DNA from: Spirochaetales bacterium Spiro_09
GTDB lineage: Bacteria > Spirochaetota > Spirochaetia > Treponematales > Treponemataceae
NCBI GenBank assembly: GCA_001604385.1
Contig: LVBK01000018.1
Coordinates: 1 to 64,000 of the forward strand
Length of the DNA stretch: 64,000 nt
Reading direction: 5' to 3'
The position numbers were made by a program, and so were the translations under genes. A model generated the notes under the pieces. It was not told the DNA's origin and did no database searches. It worked only from the letters and a program-made list of their open reading frames with translations. Position 1 is the first letter of the stretch; the number at the start of each line of letters is the position of its first letter. Shown here one piece after another: positions 9,245 to 18,556 of the stretch.

Positions 9245-10606
9245 TCAGTGGATATTGGCCCCGTTCGAGCGAATAACCTCACGATACCAATAACCGGAAT
9301 CCTTGATAGTGCGCTTCTGGGTTTCAAAGTCAACGTGAATCAAACCGAAACGCTCCTTGTACCCCTCGGCCCATTCAAAATTGTCCATTAAACTCCAATG
9401 AAAATACCCTGCAATATCCGCGCCGTCATCTATGGCTTTTTCAAGACCGCGCAAATAACGGGTGGTAAAATCGATCCGAGAAGCGTCATGAACCTTTCCG
9501 TCAACATGTACCCAATCAGCGTTGGCAAGACCGTTTTCCGTGACGATAACCGGTTTTTTATAGCGCTCCCACAGAAAGCGGCAACCCCAACGCAGGGTTT
9601 CATCTTCCACATTCCATTTCAAGGCTGTTTGCGGAACGCCAACCTTGTCCTTCTTGACCCGGGGAACGCCCGCTTCATCCCGTTCAAGCCGCTTTGACGA
9701 ATATAAATTGATACCGACAAAATCGAGTTCGCGGCCAATAACGGGCATATCATTCTGCCAACCTCTCGGCAAATCCTGCTCGATGACGGGAAGCAGGGAA
9801 TCAGGATATGAACCCATGAATACAGGATCTGAGAAAAGTGAAATGGTCCACAAAACGGGCCGCGCGGGTGTGTGATCAAAAAAAGCATGACGCGCAAGCT
9901 CGATATCCTCGGCACTTTCCGACGGAGGGATCATGGACTGGGTAGTCGGCACATAGCCGATAGAGTATGAAGAGCCGCCTTTCGAGCGCAGAATATCCAC
10001 GGCTCGTCCATGAGCTACCATAGAATGATGAGCCGCCTTGATAACATCGCCTTGAGGGAGCTTGTAGCCGGGGGCGTGCACACCAAGGGAAAGAGACAAG
10101 CCGATAAAACATTGAGGCTCATTGAAGGTCATCCACTTCGACACGCGGTCGCCCAGGGCCTTTACCACTGCTTCAGTATACGATTCAAACGCTCCAACAA
10201 TCGCCGGATTGCACCAGCCACCTTCCAGCTGAAGAGAATGGGGCAAATCCCAGTGATACAGGGTCACCCAGGGCTCGATATCGGCGGCAAGAAGCTCGTC
10301 TACCAAACGGGAATAAAAATCGAGTCCCTTCTGGTTTACCGCACCCCTTCCACCGGGAATTATGCGCGGCCATGCTGTTGAAAAGCGATATGCGGGCAAA
10401 CCGATTTCTTTCATCAACGACACATCTTCCCGATATCGGTGGTAATGATCACACGCGACCTTTCCGGTATGGCCCTGATAGGTTTTCTCCGGTTCGGCAG
10501 AGAACACATCCCAAATGGATGGAAGCCGTCCGTCTTCATCCCAGGCACCCTCAATCTGATATGATGCAGTCGCAGCACCCCAGGTAAAATGTGATGGAAA
10601 AGCCAT
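9245..10606 (-). CDS. GH1 beta-glucosidase
   Basis: Glycoside hydrolase family 1, cleaving beta-glucosides or related beta-glycosides by a retaining mechanism. The 453-residue protein keeps the N-terminal FTWGAATASYQIEGA signature, the acid/base glutamate E163 in TFNEP and the nucleophile E357 in VTENG. The QIEG, HWD and DNFEW sugar-binding positions are also present. There is no signal peptide, so it is probably cytoplasmic and acts on imported disaccharides. The start at 10606 has AGGAG 5 bases upstream; the open frame continues upstream only as read-through. No transporter lies beside it, and 6-phospho-beta-glucosidase activity cannot be excluded. Confidence 0.94.
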   Translation of the reverse strand: MAFPSHFTWGAATASYQIEGAWDEDGRLPSIWDVFSAEPEKTYQGHTGKVACDHYHRYREDVSLMKEIGLPAYRFSTAWPRIIPGGRGAVNQKGLDFYSRLVDELLAADIEPWVTLYHWDLPHSLQLEGGWCNPAIVGAFESYTEAVVKALGDRVSKWMTFNEPQCFIGLSLSLGVHAPGYKLPQGDVIKAAHHSMVAHGRAVDILRSKGGSSYSIGYVPTTQSMIPPSESAEDIELARHAFFDHTPARPVLWTISLFSDPVFMGSYPDSLLPVIEQDLPRGWQNDMPVIGRELDFVGINLYSSKRLERDEAGVPRVKKDKVGVPQTALKWNVEDETLRWGCRFLWERYKKPVIVTENGLANADWVHVDGKVHDASRIDFTTRYLRGLEKAIDDGADIAGYFHWSLMDNFEWAEGYKERFGLIHVDFETQKRTIKDSGYWYREVIRSNGANIH

Positions 10607-10632
10607 AAAAACTCCTGTACAATAATCAAAGT

Positions 10633-10656
10633 TTGACAACAGACTGATTGTGTCAA
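10633..10656. promoter_or_regulatory. possible operator in divergent intergenic region
   Basis: TTGACA (10633-10638) and TGTCAA (10651-10656) form an inverted repeat with a 12-base centre between the GH1 gene and the AAC(3)-family gene. The right copy, read on the reverse strand, could also be a -35 box for the GH1 gene. No regulator gene is adjacent. Confidence 0.3.
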
Positions 10657-10730
10657 CGCAGGTCAGCCGACCCGTGTCGTCATTGCTCTGACTCAAGTCT
10701 AGCCGAGTGACCCGAAAAAGGGAAGATGAC

Positions 10731-11546
10731 GTGAATGAATTAAGTGAAATATTCAACAATTTAGTGTCATTTTTTTCCTCCACGCTCGAAGAGGCGGCAC
10801 GGCTGTATCCCGACAAGCGCTTACCCGAAAGGCCGGTCATTGTCCTCCATGCATCCTTATCCAGTTTTGGCCATGTTCCCGGCGGAGCCTCGATGGTTGT
10901 CAGAGCATTGCTTCGAGCAAGCCGCGCATATCGCGCCACTATCGTCGTCCCCTCACATTCCGACGACCGACCCACCATCATCCCAAAAAGAAACCGCTGT
11001 CCTGGCATGGGCGCAATAGCAAATTACATTGACAGCAGCTTGTTAACCCGAAGATCGGCACATCCATTCCTTTCGTATTCCGCGCGAGGCCCTCGGGCAG
11101 GCCATTTGATGAAAAATCACCGTCCCGAGCATGGCCTCGATTTCAGGTCGCCCTCGGGACGCCTCTTTGAAACCGATGCCCTTATTTATATGCTCGGAAC
11201 CGGATGGGATAAATGTACGCTTATGCACCTTGCGGAATATGCATTCAACCGGATGCAAAAAGAACAGGGCAGGGAAACCGACACCGTTTCCTGTTATGCC
11301 AGCACGTGGCGGGGGCCCCTCATCTGGGAAGACGCAGCCTTTTATCCGGATCTGTTCAACCGTCTGGGAGACGCCTTTGTCCGCTCATACCCCAACGATA
11401 TCCGCGTTATGTTCCCGCCCCGAATACAGGAACCATTTGGACGACATACAAAACCCGTGCCGGAAGAATACCGCAAACGCCTGCACATAGTCAGAGCGGC
11501 AAAGCTCATACCATTTTGCATAGACAGATACCCCCTTTTGAGGTAA
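10731..11546 (+). CDS. AAC(3)-family acetyltransferase-like protein
   Basis: Belongs by pattern to the aminoglycoside 3-N-acetyltransferase (YokD-like) family of acetyl-CoA-dependent enzymes. VLHASLSSFGHVPGGASMVV near residues 38-57 matches the family HSSLSS...GGA segment. LGTGWDKCTLMHLAEY near 150-165 matches the conserved DxCTxxHLAE block, and a D-F-x-x-LGDAF-type stretch follows. Length is about 271 residues, normal for the family. The start is uncertain: GTG at 10731 follows GGGAAG, and an alternative GTG lies at 10707. Many members do not act on antibiotics, so resistance is not implied. It is 11 bases upstream of the TPR gene and probably co-transcribed. Confidence 0.75.
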   Translation: MNELSEIFNNLVSFFSSTLEEAARLYPDKRLPERPVIVLHASLSSFGHVPGGASMVVRALLRASRAYRATIVVPSHSDDRPTIIPKRNRCPGMGAIANYIDSSLLTRRSAHPFLSYSARGPRAGHLMKNHRPEHGLDFRSPSGRLFETDALIYMLGTGWDKCTLMHLAEYAFNRMQKEQGRETDTVSCYASTWRGPLIWEDAAFYPDLFNRLGDAFVRSYPNDIRVMFPPRIQEPFGRHTKPVPEEYRKRLHIVRAAKLIPFCIDRYPLLR

Positions 11547-11557
11547 CCTGACTGTGT

Positions 11558-14065
11558 ATGCTCCCTCTTTTAAAACGTCTATTCGGTAAAAAATACCGGG
11601 TTCTTCAGGATCCGGATACAATTATTGAAGAAAAATGGAACGCCGACTTTGCTTCACCACACAACGCGCGGTTTATAAGCGAACAGGCCGATACCTATCA
11701 TACCAACATCGATAGTCACGGTCTGACACTCCATATTCACCGACGGCACATATATGCCTGGACAGTCAACAACCACTATAGATACCGCGATTTTATCCTT
11801 GAAGCGTCCATACACATTCCCGCACCGGAAACAATGCCTGTCGACAACCGCGCAGGAACCTGTTCGTGCGGTTTTTTGTTCCGCCTTATCAATGAAAGTA
11901 CTTTTTACAGCTTTCTGGTATCCGACGGAAATATGTTCCGTCTCGACTCGGTACTTAACGGAACACCTGTTCCCGTTTTGGGGTGGACAGAAATACCGAA
12001 AAGCACGACACCCTTCACTGAATCGAAGGATGTTATCATCATCGCCCGTGGAACGGTATTCACCCTTATTATAAACGGGCAATGGGCTGCCGAGTTCTCC
12101 GACGACAGCATACAGGCGGCCGGAAATATTGCGTTTGCCGGACAAAACTGGGCAGAACGACCGGAAGTCTCGGTCAGACTGTCCCGGCTGTGCATTGAGT
12201 CACGTCCCTATGAGGTTGAAGCGGTCGACAGCAGATGGAATACGCTGTTACCGGTTCCGCCGGAATCCCGCCTCAAACTGGCACAAACGCTCTACGCAAT
12301 GGGCAACTACGTTCCCGCACTCATTGAATTGAAACGGATATGGAAAGGAACAGAACCCTCGTGTGAAACCCTTTTGCTTGCCGGTCGAATCAGCCTTGCC
12401 CAGCGGCTACATACCGAAGCGGAAGAGTTTATCCGGAAAGTTCTGGCTATTGATAACACACACCCTGAGGCGCTTGCAGAATTGGGAGGTATACTTTATC
12501 TGGAAAATCGTTTCCCCGAGCTGGAAAACCTCATCAACGACATACCGGACGAGTTACTTGCAGATATTCCCTTTTTGTCAAATCTGCACGGACATGTACT
12601 TCACTGGAAGGGTTTGTCTGAACAAGCTGCGGAAGCATATCACCGGGCTGCGGTCAAGGCCGGCGATCAGGGGCTTTTCTATGTTCATGAAGCTCGCGAA
12701 CATGAGTCCTCCGGAAATACAACGGCCGCAGTGGAAGCCTATCTGCATGCCGCCCGACTATTCCTGGCAACAAATGACTATAGCGAACTTGAAACCCTGA
12801 TAGAGCATATCTGTACACTCGGGAGCGACGATATTCGGGTTGCCTCGGTCGCGGGGAAATTCTGGTATGGAACGGGAAATACGGCAAAAGCGGCCTCATG
12901 GCTAAAAAAGGCGGCACAGACTGACAACACCGATTCCGCTGTCTGGTATCTGAACGCCCTGATTCACAACGAGAAGGGACATACGGCAAAGACAATTGAA
13001 TGCCTGGAAAAGGCCATCTCCCTTGAAAGTAATTATGGTCTGTATCATTTTCGGCTTGCGGAAGTTCTGCATCTTTCAGGAAAGGATTGCTCGAAGGAAC
13101 TGGCCCTGGCCCTTCAAACCGATGGAGATAACGGGTGGGTCCACAATCTTGCGGCACTCAAGGCCCTGTCACAAATGAATCTGGACGAGGCAGAACAGCA
13201 CATACTCCGAGCGCGGGAGCTCCTGCCGGGAGAGCTTGCAATATTGGCAAACCACGGTGAAATATATCGTTTACAGGGACGACTGGATGAAATACTTCCC
13301 CTTTTTACTGCTGATGATGAAAGCGACGCGCTGCATGCCGCCGCCAATCTGCTGGTTGAGGAACGGCGCTTCGAAGAGGCTGAAGACCTGTATGTCCGTG
13401 CCCTGAGAAAAAAACCCTTTGACCAGGAACTTTTGACGGACCGTGCGGCTGCCTGCATAGAACTGGATTACCTCAATGAAGCCGATGACTTATTGGGCCG
13501 GGCGCTGGACCAGGGTCCTTCAGTGCGCGTGTATAGCCTTATAAGTTTCCTGTCACTCCGAAAAGGGGAATATACCCGGGCCGAGGTTGCCTTACAACAG
13601 GGTTTGGCCGATTTTCCCGATAATCCGGACCTTTTGACCGCCCTGAATACCGTGTACCTTTCAACCAATCGTATTGATAAAGCGAGAAACCTGTCGGCAG
13701 GGCTCAGAGAGCAAGGCCTGATTACCGTGGCAGATCAACTTGATCTGGATATCTTGCATATGGGCAGCGTATCCCTTTCCTGCATACAATGCCGCAGGAT
13801 ATGGTTCGTACCCAAAGACGCACCACCCCAGGGATCCCTGCATCTAACCGCAGAACCGCCCGATGATCTGCCTGCCGGAACCTGTCCGGTTTGTCAGGTT
13901 CATTTTTGCATCGGTTGCGCAAAGGAAAAGCTGGGTGAAGACGGCCGATTCAGGTGCCTGACGTGCGGAACTCCGCTAAAATTGCTGGATAACAATATTA
14001 AATGGCTCCTGAATACCTGGAACGAAAGCCAGATAGAGGATGATATTCACCAGGAAACTATCTGA
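11558..14065 (+). CDS. TPR protein with lectin-like head and C-terminal zinc ribbons
   Basis: An 835-residue protein of unusual layout. Residues about 20-220 contain a beta-rich domain (EEKWNADFAS, GFLFRLIN, FTLIINGQWAAEF) similar in pattern to the LamG/DUF1080 jelly-roll fold. Residues about 230-740 are tandem TPR hairpins (for example GNYVPALIELKRIW, GHTAKTIECLEKAISLESN, RFEEAEDLYVRALRKKP). The last 100 residues hold four Cys pairs, CIQC, CPVC, CIGC and CLTC, forming one or two zinc ribbons. There is no signal peptide, so a cytoplasmic scaffold is likely. The ribosome-binding site is poor (GAGG about 14 bases upstream), suggesting coupling to the gene before. The partner is unknown. Confidence 0.8.
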   Translation: MLPLLKRLFGKKYRVLQDPDTIIEEKWNADFASPHNARFISEQADTYHTNIDSHGLTLHIHRRHIYAWTVNNHYRYRDFILEASIHIPAPETMPVDNRAGTCSCGFLFRLINESTFYSFLVSDGNMFRLDSVLNGTPVPVLGWTEIPKSTTPFTESKDVIIIARGTVFTLIINGQWAAEFSDDSIQAAGNIAFAGQNWAERPEVSVRLSRLCIESRPYEVEAVDSRWNTLLPVPPESRLKLAQTLYAMGNYVPALIELKRIWKGTEPSCETLLLAGRISLAQRLHTEAEEFIRKVLAIDNTHPEALAELGGILYLENRFPELENLINDIPDELLADIPFLSNLHGHVLHWKGLSEQAAEAYHRAAVKAGDQGLFYVHEAREHESSGNTTAAVEAYLHAARLFLATNDYSELETLIEHICTLGSDDIRVASVAGKFWYGTGNTAKAASWLKKAAQTDNTDSAVWYLNALIHNEKGHTAKTIECLEKAISLESNYGLYHFRLAEVLHLSGKDCSKELALALQTDGDNGWVHNLAALKALSQMNLDEAEQHILRARELLPGELAILANHGEIYRLQGRLDEILPLFTADDESDALHAAANLLVEERRFEEAEDLYVRALRKKPFDQELLTDRAAACIELDYLNEADDLLGRALDQGPSVRVYSLISFLSLRKGEYTRAEVALQQGLADFPDNPDLLTALNTVYLSTNRIDKARNLSAGLREQGLITVADQLDLDILHMGSVSLSCIQCRRIWFVPKDAPPQGSLHLTAEPPDDLPAGTCPVCQVHFCIGCAKEKLGEDGRFRCLTCGTPLKLLDNNIKWLLNTWNESQIEDDIHQETI

Positions 14066-14171
14066 CCAGGACAGTTTTCGCATATTGCACACAAAAAGCC
14101 TATACTTATTGACGGAGGATGAAAGGTTTATCCTGAAGACTCCCACTTTGTTAAAAGCGGAGGATTGTGCA

Positions 14172-14834
14172 ATGCCGGGAAGCATCCTGATTATCTGCGA
14201 CGAACCTGGTTTTGTGACGGCTTTAAAAGACTATTTCACTATTCCCGAATACACGCTGATTCATCAAACGCATTCATTCCGAAACATTGCGGATCTTGCG
14301 GATGATTTTCAGGCGGTCATTATTCACAAACCTGCGGCCGGCTGGACGCGGAATGGCCTGTTTGCCGATCCGGCAGACAGACGACCGACCCTGGTGATAG
14401 GCGGAGCTGCGATGGAAGCGTGCGGAACACTATGCAACTTCAGAATACTGCCGGATACCGCAGAGGGTTCAATTATCGCTTCAGTCGTTCATTCGCTTTT
14501 GCCGGGAAACACCGACAATACAAAAAACCGGAACGTCGTGTCATCTGATGGACGCGTTACTATCAATCTGGATAATTCATGCATTATACACGACGGGATT
14601 CACGAAGAGGTCTCGGCTCAAGAAGCAAAACTTCTCTCTTATCTTATTGAACACGAGGGGGAGGAAATATCCAGAGAGGAATTACTGGCACTGGTGTGGG
14701 GGTACGATTCCGATATGACCACGCGGACAATCGACGTGCATATTGCCCGGCTCAGGCATAAAATGGGTGATACAAAAGAGGAACAGAGCAGGATCCGTAC
14801 CGTCAGAAAAGTCGGCTACCAGTTTGTCCTGTAG
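14172..14834 (+). CDS. OmpR-type regulator with degenerate receiver
   Basis: A 220-residue DNA-binding regulator. The C-terminal winged helix (about 127-220) is typical of OmpR/PhoB: VSAQEAKLLSYL, EISREELLALVWGYD, the recognition helix TIDVHIARLRHKMG and the hairpin IRTVRKVGYQF. The N-terminal 110 residues have the size and strand pattern of a receiver, with acidic residues D10 and E11. The expected phosphoacceptor Asp is His (H52 in VIIHKP), and the conserved Lys region reads RILPDT. Phosphorylation is therefore unlikely and no histidine kinase is near. The start at 14172 has GGAGG 8 bases upstream; a longer frame from 14040 has no good site. It follows the TPR gene by 106 bases. Confidence 0.82.
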   Translation: MPGSILIICDEPGFVTALKDYFTIPEYTLIHQTHSFRNIADLADDFQAVIIHKPAAGWTRNGLFADPADRRPTLVIGGAAMEACGTLCNFRILPDTAEGSIIASVVHSLLPGNTDNTKNRNVVSSDGRVTINLDNSCIIHDGIHEEVSAQEAKLLSYLIEHEGEEISREELLALVWGYDSDMTTRTIDVHIARLRHKMGDTKEEQSRIRTVRKVGYQFVL

Positions 14835-14866
14835 GTGATAGCCCGGTTGTAGCAGATGTACACGAA

Positions 14867-15622
14867 TCAGGCGTGAACGGGCAGCGCCGGTGGCCACAAT
14901 CCTTTGGAAAGGCGAAAATCTTTCGTTCCGGAATCAAGAATCCTTGCGTATGCGGAACGGGAGATGTTTTTCCCTCCGAAACGGGCCATGTGATCGGTAT
15001 ATACCTGTGAATCAATACAAATTCCGTTCATCTTGCCAAAAAACAAGGGAGCAAAGACAGAGAATGCCGTCTTTGACGCGTCAGGCATACGGGTAAACAT
15101 GGACTCACCGAAAAAAACAGAACCCAACAGAACGCCGTAAAAGCCGCCAACCAATACACCATCGTGCCAGGCCTCAACAGAATGCGCGTAGCCGAGTCGA
15201 TGAAGTTCAGTATAGGACTCAATCATGTCGTCGGTTATCCAGCTTCCGTCCTGTCCCGGACGCATAATCCCGGAACAAAACTGAATAACCCGCTCAAAGG
15301 AGGTATCAAACCGGATATCGAAAAGACCCGATTTGATCGTTCTCCTCAGTCGGGAAGGGATATGGAGGTTTTCTGGCAATATCACGAATCGGGGATCGGG
15401 AGACTGCCAGTACAGGGGATCATCTTCATTAAACCAGGGGAAGATACCCTGAACATACGCTGATAAAAGCATTCCAGGCGAAAGATTTCCCCCTACGGCT
15501 ACGACTGAGCCATCGGCTTGCTCGGGATCAGGGAATTGAAAGAAGTCTTCCTCGGTGAGCCAGGGAAAGTCGGGATCACAGCGCGTTTCCGCGCACCAGG
15601 ACCGCGAACAGCGCCTAGACAT
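14867..15622 (-). CDS. aat: leucyl/phenylalanyl-tRNA--protein transferase
   Basis: Adds Leu or Phe from aminoacyl-tRNA to the N-terminus of proteins with basic N-terminal residues, marking them for ClpS/ClpAP. The 251-residue protein contains the family landmarks: FPWLTEEDFFQFP, VAVGGNLSPGMLLSAY near residue 37, GIFPWFNEDDPLYWQSPDPR, and the later WITDDMI, GYAHSVEAW, GGFYGVLLGSVFFGESMF and IDSQVYTDHM. The start at 15622 lies inside the end of clpA (8-base overlap) and GGAGG is 7 bases upstream within the clpA coding sequence. The order clpS-clpA-aat places adaptor, unfoldase and tagging enzyme in one operon, which strongly supports the function. Confidence 0.95.
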   Translation of the reverse strand: MSRRCSRSWCAETRCDPDFPWLTEEDFFQFPDPEQADGSVVAVGGNLSPGMLLSAYVQGIFPWFNEDDPLYWQSPDPRFVILPENLHIPSRLRRTIKSGLFDIRFDTSFERVIQFCSGIMRPGQDGSWITDDMIESYTELHRLGYAHSVEAWHDGVLVGGFYGVLLGSVFFGESMFTRMPDASKTAFSVFAPLFFGKMNGICIDSQVYTDHMARFGGKNISRSAYARILDSGTKDFRLSKGLWPPALPVHA

Positions 15623-18131
15623 GCACTTCCTCCCCGACAGCCTCCAGTATAATTCTTTGCTCCACATCATCGCTGGTCCTGACCAGAACGCGACCGCCCG
15701 AGGCAAGTTCGCCAAACAGAACCATATCTACAAGCGGTGTCGTAATAAGCTCTTCGATCAGTCGGGCTACATTGCGCGCGCCAAATTCGGGCGAATAGCC
15801 CTTTCTGGAAAGCGCGACAATAGACGGGTCGTCAATATCCAGGGACACTTTTTTTTCCGCAAGGCGTTCGCGTACTGCATCAATCTCTTTCCGGACGATC
15901 GATTCCATGACCTTAGCTGACAGATGTGAAAACCTTACCACCGCATCAAGGCGGTTCCTGAATTCGGGCGTGAAGATCTTGTCGACGGCCTCGTTCACTG
16001 CCTCTTCCGATATTTCGCGCCCGCCAAAGCCTATCATGGGCTTGCCTATTTCACGGGCTCCCGCATTGCTGGTCATGATGAGTATTACGTTACGGAAGTC
16101 GGCCTTGCGTCCCTGATTGTCGGTTAGCGTCGCATAATCCATGATTTGAAGCAGTATATTGAAAATATCGGGATGCGCTTTTTCGATTTCATCGAGCAAT
16201 ACAACGGCATGAGGCTGTTTTCGAATTGCATCGGTAAGCAGGCCTCCTTCCTCAAACCCGACATAGCCCGGGGGAGAGCCGATCAGACGGCTCACGGTAT
16301 GCTTTTCCTGATACTCGCTCATGTCAAAACGATGAAGACTTATGCCGAGAATTTCGGATAGCGTACGGGCCAATTCCGTTTTTCCAACGCCGGTAGGACC
16401 GACGAACAGGAAATTCGCAACCGGTTTGCCCGGAGAGCGGAATCCGGCCCGCGAACGTTTTACGGATCTGGCCACGGCTTGAACGGCGGCATCCTGACCA
16501 TAGATTTTCGCAAGCAAGGTGCTTTCAAGTTCCCGCAGACGATCGGTCTCGTTCGAGCTCACCGTTCGTTCGGGAATCCGTGCAATTTTGGCGACTACCA
16601 GCTCTACCAGCGAACGGTCAACGACTACCGGCTTGATCGCAGACAAGTCCAGCGGCTCCTCACTGAAACTGACCACCGAAGAGTCCGCTTCTTCCGGTAC
16701 AGCAGAAGGTGTTGCGCCGTCTGAACCGGTTTTTCCGGCAGGCATCCGGCTTGCCGCAATCCGTGCCCGCGCTCCGGACTCATCGATTATATCTATTGCC
16801 TTGTCAGGAAGACGCCGTTCGGTTATGAACTGGGCCGAAAGTTGCACTGCCTGCACAATAGCTTCCTCGGTATACGAAACACCATGAAAATCCTCGTATC
16901 GTTTGACAAGACCCTTCAGAATGGCAATTGCTTCCTCGACAGACGGCTCCTCAATATCAATTTTCTGAAACCGTCGTGCCAGAGCGTGGTCTTTATCGAA
17001 ATACTTATTATATTCCTCATAGGTCGTAGAACCGATGCACCTGATTTTCCCCGAAGTCAACACGGGTTTCATCAAATTGGACGCATCAAGGGTTCCACCA
17101 CCAGAAGCACCCGCACCTATTATTGTATGAATTTCATCGATGAATAAAATGGCCTTTTCTTTCTTCAGGAGTTCGTCAAGAACGCGTTTGATGCGCTCCT
17201 CAAAATCACCCCTGAACTTGGTACCAGCTATGAGAGAGCCCATATCAAGACTGTATATTTCATAGCCCTGGAGGAACGGCGGAACATCGCCCGAAGCGAT
17301 TCGCTGAGCAAGACCTTCAGTAATGGCGGTCTTACCCACTCCCGCGTCTCCAACGATTATTGGATTGTTTTTCATTCTGCGACACAGAACCTGCACGGTA
17401 CGCTCTATTTCATCAATCCGGCCGATCAGCGGCTCCAGTTTGTTCTGGCGCGCAAGTGATACCAACTCGACGGTATAGCGCTCCAGAAGGCTTTTCCTGG
17501 AAGTTTTTGCCTTACCGGCAGAATCTGAATCGGAATCGGCACCGTCCGGAGAGTCTTCGCTCGCAGATTGTTTGTCCTGCAGGCCTCTTCGTCCGGCAGC
17601 GGAAGAGCCGTCAACTCCGGCACCGTCAGGGAACCCCGGCGGCTCGGAGAATCCATTGTGAAAGAGAACGTCATCTTCAGCGGCTGAAGATATCTCGTCA
17701 GGAGGCATGCCTCCATGGCTGATCACTTCAAGAAGTATCAAGCGGTCAAGACCTCCCCGACGCATATAATACGAGCAGTAATTCTTGTTTTCGTCCATAA
17801 GGCTGACCAGAATATCGCTAATTTCCAGCACCTGTTTTTCAGCACTTTCACAATGAAAAACGGCTCGTTGAAAGACATTCTGGAATCCTACCGTCTGAAC
17901 AGGTTCACGCCCGGTCATGACAGGCATATTTTTCCTCAGATACTCATCGACGCTGTCATGAATATAGGCAATATCCGCACCGCACAGGGATAGAACCTGC
18001 AAGGCTGGAGGATGATCAAGAGCAGCCAATAAAATATGTTCCGGGGTCACATATTCATGCCCCCTTGTTCTGGCATCCGTCCAGGCTTGATCCAGAACCT
18101 TTTGTACCACACCGCTTATTTTTATTCTCAC
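15615..18131 (-). CDS. clpA: ATP-dependent Clp protease subunit ClpA
   Basis: AAA+ unfoldase that feeds substrates to ClpP. It has an N-terminal Clp-N repeat domain (ISGVVQKVL to about residue 150), then a first AAA module with Walker [14 protein letters not shown] near 235 and [11 protein letters not shown] second AAA module has Walker [12 protein letters not shown] near 535 and [11 protein letters not shown], followed by a C-terminal D2-small domain. There is no long middle coiled coil, which separates it from ClpB. The start was set at GTG 18131: it makes a GTGA overlap with clpS and has GGAG 6 bases upstream. An ATG at 18149 would add six residues but lacks such a site. Length 838, close to E. 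coli ClpA (758) plus an acidic linker. Confidence 0.95.
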   Translation of the reverse strand: MRIKISGVVQKVLDQAWTDARTRGHEYVTPEHILLAALDHPPALQVLSLCGADIAYIHDSVDEYLRKNMPVMTGREPVQTVGFQNVFQRAVFHCESAEKQVLEISDILVSLMDENKNYCSYYMRRGGLDRLILLEVISHGGMPPDEISSAAEDDVLFHNGFSEPPGFPDGAGVDGSSAAGRRGLQDKQSASEDSPDGADSDSDSAGKAKTSRKSLLERYTVELVSLARQNKLEPLIGRIDEIERTVQVLCRRMKNNPIIVGDAGVGKTAITEGLAQRIASGDVPPFLQGYEIYSLDMGSLIAGTKFRGDFEERIKRVLDELLKKEKAILFIDEIHTIIGAGASGGGTLDASNLMKPVLTSGKIRCIGSTTYEEYNKYFDKDHALARRFQKIDIEEPSVEEAIAILKGLVKRYEDFHGVSYTEEAIVQAVQLSAQFITERRLPDKAIDIIDESGARARIAASRMPAGKTGSDGATPSAVPEEADSSVVSFSEEPLDLSAIKPVVVDRSLVELVVAKIARIPERTVSSNETDRLRELESTLLAKIYGQDAAVQAVARSVKRSRAGFRSPGKPVANFLFVGPTGVGKTELARTLSEILGISLHRFDMSEYQEKHTVSRLIGSPPGYVGFEEGGLLTDAIRKQPHAVVLLDEIEKAHPDIFNILLQIMDYATLTDNQGRKADFRNVILIMTSNAGAREIGKPMIGFGGREISEEAVNEAVDKIFTPEFRNRLDAVVRFSHLSAKVMESIVRKEIDAVRERLAEKKVSLDIDDPSIVALSRKGYSPEFGARNVARLIEELITTPLVDMVLFGELASGGRVLVRTSDDVEQRIILEAVGEEVHV

Positions 18132-18433
18132 GATTGCTCCATTACGCAACGCAGGGGAAAACCGTTTTGTCGTGCGGCCTCATGCACCTGCAGGCAACGG
18201 GTTGCCGCTATATCATAGGTATAGGTACCAACAACCCCCCGTCCCTTTTTATGTACATCTTCCATAATCACGTATGCATCCTGTTCGTTCTTGTGAAACA
18301 CCCCGATCAGCACCGCAACCACGAAATCTTTCGTCGTAAAATCATCATTCAACAGAACAACCCTATATTGGGCCGGCTCCTTCAAGTCTTCCGAAGTCGA
18401 TGTCTGAAAATCTACCCTGTTTTCTAGTTCCAT
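18128..18433 (-). CDS. clpS: ClpS adaptor protein
   Basis: Adaptor that binds N-end-rule substrates and delivers them to ClpA. The 101-residue protein has the diagnostic YRVVLLNDDFTTKDFVVAVL segment with the N-D-D substrate-binding residues, a helix ending FHKNEQDA, and HKKGRGVVGTYTYDIA with the ClpA-contacting region. The start at 18433 (MELENRVDF) gives a normal length, but no ribosome-binding site is seen upstream. Instead AGTAT (18436-18440) and ATACT (18445-18449) form a small inverted repeat just before the start. It is the first gene of clpS-clpA-aat and overlaps clpA by four bases. Confidence 0.94.
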   Translation of the reverse strand: MELENRVDFQTSTSEDLKEPAQYRVVLLNDDFTTKDFVVAVLIGVFHKNEQDAYVIMEDVHKKGRGVVGTYTYDIAATRCLQVHEAARQNGFPLRCVMEQS

Positions 18434-18556
18434 ACAGTATAAAAATACTGCAAAACCCGCAGGGAAACAACAACCGGTCTTCAAAAATTACAACCTGCGT
18501 CTTTCCCGTGCCTGACACCTTGAAACAGGACGCCCCATGATGGCATTATGTGTGTT

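Noticed and set aside
10731-11546. Antibiotic-resistance gene because of the AAC(3) family
   Set aside because: Family membership alone does not show aminoglycoside acetylation; the gene sits in a stable chromosomal cluster without mobile-element signs.
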